Below the pieces are notes generated by a model. That model saw only the letters and a list, made by a program, of their open reading frames with translations, made no database searches and had not been told where the DNA came from. This document shows, piece by piece, positions 8,090 to 11,216 of a stretch of 11,216 nucleotides of DNA (position 1 is its first letter; each line of letters starts with the position of its first letter). The DNA is from Kangiella sp. (GTDB lineage Bacteria; Pseudomonadota; Gammaproteobacteria; Enterobacterales; Kangiellaceae): NCBI GenBank assembly GCA_026195755.1, contig JAPHRL010000259.1:1-11216 (forward strand). Direction: 5' to 3'. The position numbers were made by a program, and so were the translations under genes.

Positions 8090-8118
8090 AAAAAAAGGCG
8101 ACAACTGTCGCCTTTTTT
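8090..8118 (-). terminator. Rho-independent terminator of cytochrome c4 (bidirectional in form)
   Basis: GGCGACA (8097-8103) and TGTCGCC (8106-8112) are exact reverse complements. They are flanked by seven A on the left (8090-8096) and six T on the right (8113-8118), so the hairpin has a U-tract in both directions. The transcript that reaches it is the cytochrome c4 message, whose stop lies about 40 bases upstream on the minus strand. This implies that the DsbA-like gene, starting at 8026, needs its own promoter or read-through. Confidence 0.9.
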
Positions 8119-8159
8119 ACCCTGATTTAACAGGTCATTGCAACTTTATCAGGTCAAAA

Positions 8160-8777
8160 TTAGTGAAGACCCAACATAAAGTGTGCAACAGCTTCAATTT
8201 GCTGCTCTGACATGCGATTAGCAATATCACGCATCACTGCATTATCATCATTGGCACGTTTGGCCCAGGCAAATGCTTTCAACTGTTTAATTGTATACTC
8301 CGGATGCTGGCCTGATACTGCTGGATATCCCGCTAAGTCAAGACCTTGGCCTGTTGCACCATGACAAGCGGCACATGCTGCTACACCACGTTCGGCATCG
8401 CCCTGGAAGTATATTTTCTTACCCATCTCTAGAAATTCTTTCTTTACTGCACCTAGCTGCGTTTCCTGTGCCGCATAGTAAGCAGCCAAATCAGCAATAT
8501 CCTGATCACTCAAATTAGCAACCATAGGTGCCATTGACGGGTCATAACGGCCTTGCGACTGATCTTTTGCACCAGCCTGGAAATCTTTAATTTGTTTTAT
8601 CAAGTATTTTGCGTTTTGACCTGCTAATTTTGGCCACATCGCATTAGCGCTATTACCGTCCTGGCCATGGCAGGCGGCACACGTAGCAGCCAGTTCCGCA
8701 CCTTTGGCGGCATCACCTTCCTGCGCAGAAGCAGTAGCACCGAATAAGAATAATGCAATAATTGCTAACTTTTTCAT
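8160..8777 (-). CDS. Cytochrome c4, periplasmic dihaem c-type cytochrome
   Basis: The 205-residue protein has the usual length and two-domain form of cytochrome c4, an electron carrier between the bc1 complex and terminal oxidases. The signal peptide MKKLAIIALFLFGATASA is cut after residue 18. CAACH appears twice, with haem cysteines 33/36 and 135/138 and axial histidines 37 and 139. PSMAPM (80-85) and the Met182/Met189 region offer the methionine ligands expected for each haem. The two halves show internal duplication (LAGQNAKYLIKQIKDF against VSGQHPEYTIKQLKAF). The start is fixed by the signal peptide, although the ribosome site (GGGTAA) is weak. A strong promoter and a hairpin leader lie upstream, and a strong terminator lies downstream. 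It is divergent from engB and followed by the DsbA-like gene, as in Pseudomonas. The symbol is left empty because several are in use for this gene (cc4, cycA). Confidence 0.96.
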   Translation of the reverse strand: MKKLAIIALFLFGATASAQEGDAAKGAELAATCAACHGQDGNSANAMWPKLAGQNAKYLIKQIKDFQAGAKDQSQGRYDPSMAPMVANLSDQDIADLAAYYAAQETQLGAVKKEFLEMGKKIYFQGDAERGVAACAACHGATGQGLDLAGYPAVSGQHPEYTIKQLKAFAWAKRANDDNAVMRDIANRMSEQQIEAVAHFMLGLH

Positions 8778-8805
8778 CAGGTTACCCGTATAGTTCTGTT
8801 AAAAG

Positions 8806-8827
8806 GCCATTGCTGAAACGCAATGGC
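8806..8827 (-). promoter_or_regulatory. Hairpin in the 5' leader of cytochrome c4
   Basis: GCCATTGC (8806-8813) and GCAATGGC (8820-8827) are perfect 8-bp arms around a 6-base loop, between the predicted transcription start near 8846 and the ATG at 8777. In the minus-strand RNA it is followed by CUUUU, a short U-run. It could act as a weak attenuator, or simply stabilise the message. I see no leader peptide or riboswitch architecture. Confidence 0.5.
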
Positions 8828-8852
8828 AAAGAATTCGAAAAAAGTTCGATGA

Positions 8853-8882
8853 ATTATAGGGAACTAACCAGTAAAATGCCAA
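8853..8882 (-). promoter_or_regulatory. Sigma70 promoter for cytochrome c4
   Basis: On the minus strand, TTGGCA (8877-8882, five of six to consensus) is followed 18 bases later by a perfect TATAAT (8853-8858). Transcription should begin near 8846, giving a leader of about 70 bases that includes the 8-bp hairpin. The promoter occupies the short gap shared with divergent engB, so the two promoters must sit very close together. Confidence 0.7.
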
Positions 8883-8907
8883 TATCTCTTATAAAAAATA
8901 CCTCTTT

Positions 8908-9531
8908 ATGAATTATCAAATAGCTAAATTCCTACTTGGCGCAGCTAAACTTTCTCAACTACCGCCGGACGAAGGGGTTGAAGTTGCCTTTGCTGGCCGC
9001 TCCAATGCCGGGAAATCAAGCGCACTCAACACCCTGACTCAACAGAAGAGCCTTGCTCGAACCAGTAAAACTCCCGGACGCACTCAGTTAATTAATGTTT
9101 TCACATTAGATGAAGACCGTCGCCTGATTGATCTACCTGGTTATGGTTATGCCAAAGTCCCCGAGGCCATGAAGTTACAATGGCAGGCAGAGCTGTCTCG
9201 TTATCTGCAACAACGCAAATGCCTACGTGGCCTGGTCTTATTGATGGATATCCGTCATTTCCTAAAAGACAGTGATCAGGAAATGTTAGTGTGGGCGGCA
9301 GAAGTTGGTCTGCCGGTGCATTGCTTACTCAGTAAATCGGACAAACTCAGCCAGGGAGCCAAATCTAAAGCAGTCCTGCAATGCAAAAAAGCAGTTTCAG
9401 AACTCCATCCCAATGCTACGGTTCAAGCGTTTTCATCTCTAAAGCGTATGGGCCTCGATCAACTGTATACCGTACTCGATCAATGGTATGACATTCCGAC
9501 TGATATAGAATCACCCAACGAGCTAGACTAA
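8908..9531 (+). CDS. engB: EngB/YihA ribosome-biogenesis GTP-binding protein
   Basis: The 207-residue TrmE-Era-EngA-EngB-Septin-like GTPase is needed for assembly of the large ribosomal subunit and acts in the cytosol. Motifs appear in order: G1 GRSNAGKS at 30-37, G2 TPGRTQ at 55-60, G3 DLPGYGYAKV at 75-84, G4 SKSD at 142-145 and G5 SSLK at 176-179. The blocks SALNTLTQQKSLARTSKTPG and VLLMDIRH are nearly identical to E. coli YihA. G4 is SKSD where TKAD is usual, which keeps the key Lys and Asp. The ATG at 8908 gives the family N-terminus (NYQIAKFLLGA) but has no Shine-Dalgarno: the preceding bases are TACCTCTTT. A TATAAA box at 8890-8895 would place the start of the message only a few bases before the ATG, so a near-leaderless transcript is possible. 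It is divergent from cytochrome c4. Confidence 0.97.
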   Translation: MNYQIAKFLLGAAKLSQLPPDEGVEVAFAGRSNAGKSSALNTLTQQKSLARTSKTPGRTQLINVFTLDEDRRLIDLPGYGYAKVPEAMKLQWQAELSRYLQQRKCLRGLVLLMDIRHFLKDSDQEMLVWAAEVGLPVHCLLSKSDKLSQGAKSKAVLQCKKAVSELHPNATVQAFSSLKRMGLDQLYTVLDQWYDIPTDIESPNELD

Positions 9532-9621
9532 CTTCAAGGCTCAGCCTCATCGATAATGCCTTCTTATATTCGTGTAGCTTTAGTGTTAATGCTGCTTTGT
9601 TTTGCAAAGCACTGCGCCCTT

Positions 9622-9660
9622 CGCTAGGATCATGTCAATAAGCATTTGATCATCCTAGCG
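9622..9660 (+). promoter_or_regulatory. Inverted repeat abutting the ribosome site of the TPR gene
   Basis: CGCTAGGAT (9622-9630) and ATCCTAGCG (9652-9660) are exact 9-bp reverse complements with a 21-base spacer; a second TGATC/GATCA pairing lies inside. The right arm ends directly against the AGGA ribosome site (9661-9664) of the TPR gene whose ATG is at 9670. Folding in the message could therefore limit or position ribosome entry. As DNA it could equally be an operator. A separate small hairpin, TGCTTTG/CAAAGCA, lies upstream at 9593-9611. Confidence 0.5.
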
Positions 9661-9669
9661 AGGAAGCCC

Positions 9670-10527
9670 ATGACCATCCGTATCATTGCAATTATGCTGT
9701 TCTTTTTCAGCACAACCATTTTTGCTTCAGAGCAAAATAAACCCCAGGATCAGCCAGCAAAAACCAATGCTACCAGTACCCAGTATCCTCCATTGATAGA
9801 ACGTTATATTCTCGATGAGCTAAAAAGTATTCGTCAGGATCAGCAGGCATTCAGAGCAGAAGTGGAACACAAAGTAGCGAATGCACGACTGGATGTTTCT
9901 GACCGCGCGATTCGTTACACCACCGATACGCTCAACAATGTCTTTATTATTATTACTACCGCAGCATCACTATTAGTCTTAATGGGCTGGCGCTCATTGC
10001 GCGATGTACGCAGCAAGCTTAACGAAGTGGTCGAAACTAAAATCACCGAACTAACCAGCAAATATGAACTTCGCTTAAAAGATCTGGAAGATAAACTCAA
10101 ACGTCGTTCACAGGAAATCATCGAGGCACAGGAGGACATTTCCAAAGCCAATGAAATCCACTCAATCTGGATGCGCGCTGCACTTGAAACCAATATGCAT
10201 CAAAAGATCAAAATGTACGATGAATTGCTGGCGATTAACCCAACCGATATTGAAGCGCTAATTTATAAGGCCGATGCAGCCTTTGAACTGGGTGACTACG
10301 AGTGGGCCTTCAGTCTCGCTAACCGTGCTATCGACCAAGATGAAGAATACGGCCTTGCCTACTGGCAGAGAGCATGCGCCAACGCCGCCAACGGAGCTCT
10401 TCAAGAAGCTATTAGCGATATTAAAATTGCCGTAGAAAAAGCGCCTAAGCTAGCCGAAGAAATTGATCGAGAACCTGCCTTTGAACCTCTGCATGACATG
10501 GATGAGTTTAAAGAATTGACGGCTTAA
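9670..10527 (+). CDS. Membrane-anchored TPR protein of unknown role
   Basis: The 285-residue protein has no named orthologue that I recognise. From the ATG at 9670 it begins MTIRIIAIMLFFFSTTIFA, a signal sequence probably cut after residue 19. A short, probably periplasmic stretch rich in Gln, Asn and Thr follows, with helix-forming sequence to about residue 89. There is one membrane helix at about 90-108 (NVFIIITTAASLLVLMGW) and a charged coiled coil at about 111-160. Tetratricopeptide-type helices follow at about 176-262 (MYDELLAINPTDIEALIYKADAAF). The closing FEPLHDMDEFKEL resembles the TPR end-of-group motif. The TPR part is predicted to face the cytosol as a protein-binding scaffold. An upstream in-frame TTG at 9646 adds IILARKP before the signal and has no ribosome site, whereas the ATG follows AGGAAG. 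It lies between engB and polA. Confidence 0.8.
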   Translation: MTIRIIAIMLFFFSTTIFASEQNKPQDQPAKTNATSTQYPPLIERYILDELKSIRQDQQAFRAEVEHKVANARLDVSDRAIRYTTDTLNNVFIIITTAASLLVLMGWRSLRDVRSKLNEVVETKITELTSKYELRLKDLEDKLKRRSQEIIEAQEDISKANEIHSIWMRAALETNMHQKIKMYDELLAINPTDIEALIYKADAAFELGDYEWAFSLANRAIDQDEEYGLAYWQRACANAANGALQEAISDIKIAVEKAPKLAEEIDREPAFEPLHDMDEFKELTA

Positions 10528-10542
10528 TCAATTTTTACAAGC

Positions 10543-10581
10543 AAAAAAAAGGGGTGGCCTGAGGGAACTAGGTACCACCCC
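10543..10581 (-). terminator. Rho-independent terminator of the candidate small RNA (and polA read-through)
   Basis: On the minus strand, GGGGTGG (10575-10581) pairs with CCACCCC (10551-10557). Three further pairs, CCT/AGG, lie inside beyond a 2-base bulge, and the loop is AGUUCCCUC. The stem runs straight into eight U (10543-10550). It is strictly directional, because the plus-strand side has no T-run, so it does not serve the TPR gene that ends at 10527. Confidence 0.88.
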
Positions 10582-10663
10582 AAATGCGCAATTCAGCTTG
10601 GGGGGGCCGAATTGCAAATCCCGCTGGAAGGAGGGAGTCGCGGGGAGCGCATTCGTTGCGCTC
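10543..10663 (-). ncRNA. Candidate small regulatory RNA downstream of polA (Spot 42 / ErsA position)
   Basis: Read on the minus strand, the region folds by eye into consecutive hairpins. Hairpin 1 (10645-10663) is GAGCGCA/TGCGCTC with loop ACGAA. Hairpin 2 (10620-10644) is CCCGC/GCGGG with the 15-base loop GACUCCCUCCUUCCA. Hairpin 3 (10588-10615) has a 10-bp stem, GCAAUUCGGC/GCUGAAUUGC, with loop CCCCCCAA. The terminator hairpin ends in eight U. The G.U pair in hairpin 3 would be an A.C mismatch on the other strand, which supports minus-strand transcription. No reading frame fits. Being downstream of polA, in its orientation and facing engB, is the position of Spot 42 in enterobacteria; ErsA lies in the polA/engB region of Pseudomonas. 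I cannot align it to either, so homology is inferred from place only. The C-rich loops suggest pairing with ribosome sites. The 5' end is uncertain (10663 to about 10684), and it could instead be a polA 3' untranslated region. Confidence 0.68.
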
Positions 10664-10695
10664 AGTTTAATAGACATTGATTTGGTGAGTTTGTT

Positions 10696-10710
10696 GCAAG
10701 AAAAGTGTCA
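10696..10710 (-). promoter_or_regulatory. Possible sigma54-like -24/-12 promoter for the small RNA
   Basis: The minus strand reads TGACAC, five bases, then TTGC, against the sigma54 consensus TGGCAC-N5-TTGC. Spacing is right and there is one mismatch, but it falls in the important GG pair at -24. Transcription would start near 10684, about 20 bases before hairpin 1. The sigma70 alternatives nearby are weak (TTGCAA with TCTATT at 19-base spacing). Treat as tentative. Confidence 0.25.
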
Positions 10711-10731
10711 GCTTTTGTAAAGACTGGTAAG

Positions 10732-10807
10732 AAATGTGAACCGGCTAACGATAGTAATTTTAAGACTAAAAATGACTCACAGCTTCGATCGCTAGCGGTT
10801 CACATTT
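10732..10807 (-). repeat. 20-bp imperfect inverted repeat downstream of polA
   Basis: The arms are at 10732-10752 and 10788-10807 with a 35-base AT-rich spacer. AAATGTGAACCG pairs perfectly over 12 bp. After a 1-base bulge, eight more pairs follow, including one that is G.U in minus-strand RNA and A.C in plus-strand RNA. It begins about 33 bases after the polA stop. It lacks a U-tract, so it is not a standard terminator. It may be a 3' processing or stabilising structure, or the remnant of a small palindromic element. Confidence 0.6.
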
Positions 10808-10840
10808 TTCGATGGTTTTACAGCTTTTGAAGCTTTAAAT

Positions 10841-11216
10841 TTAATGTGCCTCATCCCAATTATCACCAACTCCCACATCAGCAATCAAAGGTACTGAGAG
10901 CTCAGCCACACTTTGCATCAGTTTCGGGATTTCTTTTTGCGCCAGTTCGAGTTTGTCTTCTTCAACCTCAAACACCAGTTCATCGTGAACCTGCATGATC
11001 ATCTTGATGCCTTTAACATCCTTGAGCCATTTATCCACTTCCAGCATCGCCAACTTGATGATATCAGCAGCACTGCCCTGCATGGGCGCATTAATCGCCG
11101 TGCGTTCGGCCGCTTTTCGGCGCATACCGTTTTTAGAATGTATCTCCGGTAAATATAAGCGACGGCCGTAAAGTGTTTCCACATAGCCCAAATCTGCAGC
11201 CTTTTCTTTGGTGGAG
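10841..11216 (-). CDS. polA: DNA polymerase I, C-terminal fragment (5' part beyond window)
   Basis: The last 124 codons of DNA polymerase I enter from the right edge, with the frame starting at 11215. Pol I fills gaps in repair and removes RNA primers during lagging-strand replication. The visible part is the end of the family A polymerase domain. GYVETLYGRRLYLPEI matches the E. coli block GYVETLDGRRLYLPDI. It is followed by AAERTAINAPMQGSAADIIK and motif C, MQVHDELVFEVEE, which carries the catalytic His-Asp-Glu. The C-terminus VGDNWDEAH parallels the E. coli ending GENWDQAH. The TTG that could be read as a start at 11191 is an internal leucine codon. The stop is TAA at 10841-10843. No terminator follows at once: the transcript meets the inverted repeat at 10732-10807 and then the small RNA terminator. 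Confidence 0.97.
   Translation of the reverse strand, partial: STKEKAADLGYVETLYGRRLYLPEIHSKNGMRRKAAERTAINAPMQGSAADIIKLAMLEVDKWLKDVKGIKMIMQVHDELVFEVEEDKLELAQKEIPKLMQSVAELSVPLIADVGVGDNWDEAH

Noticed and set aside
10600..10606. Run of seven G as a phase-variation tract
   Set aside because: It is not in a coding region or between promoter boxes; it makes up the C-rich loop of the candidate small RNA.
10528..10670. Direct sequence match to E. coli Spot 42
   Set aside because: Position and orientation agree, but I could not align the primary sequence convincingly, so no spf symbol is assigned.

Overview
The window looks like a chromosomal segment of a moderate-GC gammaproteobacterium. The block dsbA - cytochrome c4 (divergent from) engB - polA is the arrangement known from Pseudomonas, and polA/engB are also neighbours in Escherichia coli. 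ElbB, EngB and the PolA C-terminus all read like gammaproteobacterial orthologues. A marine Kangiella-like genus would fit, but that is a guess from gene content. I see no phage, transposase, CRISPR, rRNA or tRNA. Gene density is high and all seven complete genes look intact.

Layout. (1) 1-3268, minus: a very large exported sensor with about 14 propeller-type repeats, a Y_Y_Y domain, one membrane helix, two PAS domains and the first residues of a GGDEF domain, cut by the left edge. (2) 3458-4114, plus: elbB, divergent from the sensor, with a good sigma70 promoter. (3) 4125-6206, minus: a DUF255/YyaL-type thioredoxin-fold protein, convergent with elbB and only 10 bases away. (4) 6312-7040, plus: a DUF599 membrane protein. 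(5) 7041-7435: about 395 bases without a gene between converging genes, packed with small inverted repeats, including a perfect 14-bp hairpin that looks like a dispersed intergenic element. (6) 7436-8026, minus: a DsbA-like periplasmic thiol oxidoreductase with an unusual CTSC active site. (7) 8160-8777, minus: dihaem cytochrome c4 with its own promoter and a strong terminator. (8) 8908-9531, plus: engB, the ribosome-assembly GTPase. (9) 9670-10527, plus: a membrane-anchored TPR protein. (10) 10528-10840: noncoding, with a strong candidate for a minus-strand small RNA of about 120-140 nt and a 20-bp imperfect inverted repeat. (11) 10841-11216, minus: the C-terminal end of DNA polymerase I.

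The most interesting element is the candidate small RNA at about 10543-10663. It lies just downstream of polA, in the same orientation as polA and facing the engB side. Spot 42 (spf) occupies this position in enterobacteria, and ErsA sits in the polA/engB region in Pseudomonas. It folds by eye into three stem-loops plus a U8 terminator hairpin. Two stems have a G.U pair that works only if the minus strand is transcribed. Its loops are strikingly C/U-rich, and one carries CCUCCUU, the anti-Shine-Dalgarno 7-mer. This predicts a Hfq-type antisense regulator that pairs with ribosome-binding sites.

Functionally the window mixes electron transfer and disulfide chemistry (cytochrome c4, DsbA-like), core information processing (engB, polA), signalling (the sensor) and several conserved proteins of poorly known role (ElbB, DUF255, DUF599, TPR). 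Apart from the conserved dsbA-cc4-engB-polA synteny, the genes mostly alternate strands and do not form long operons.
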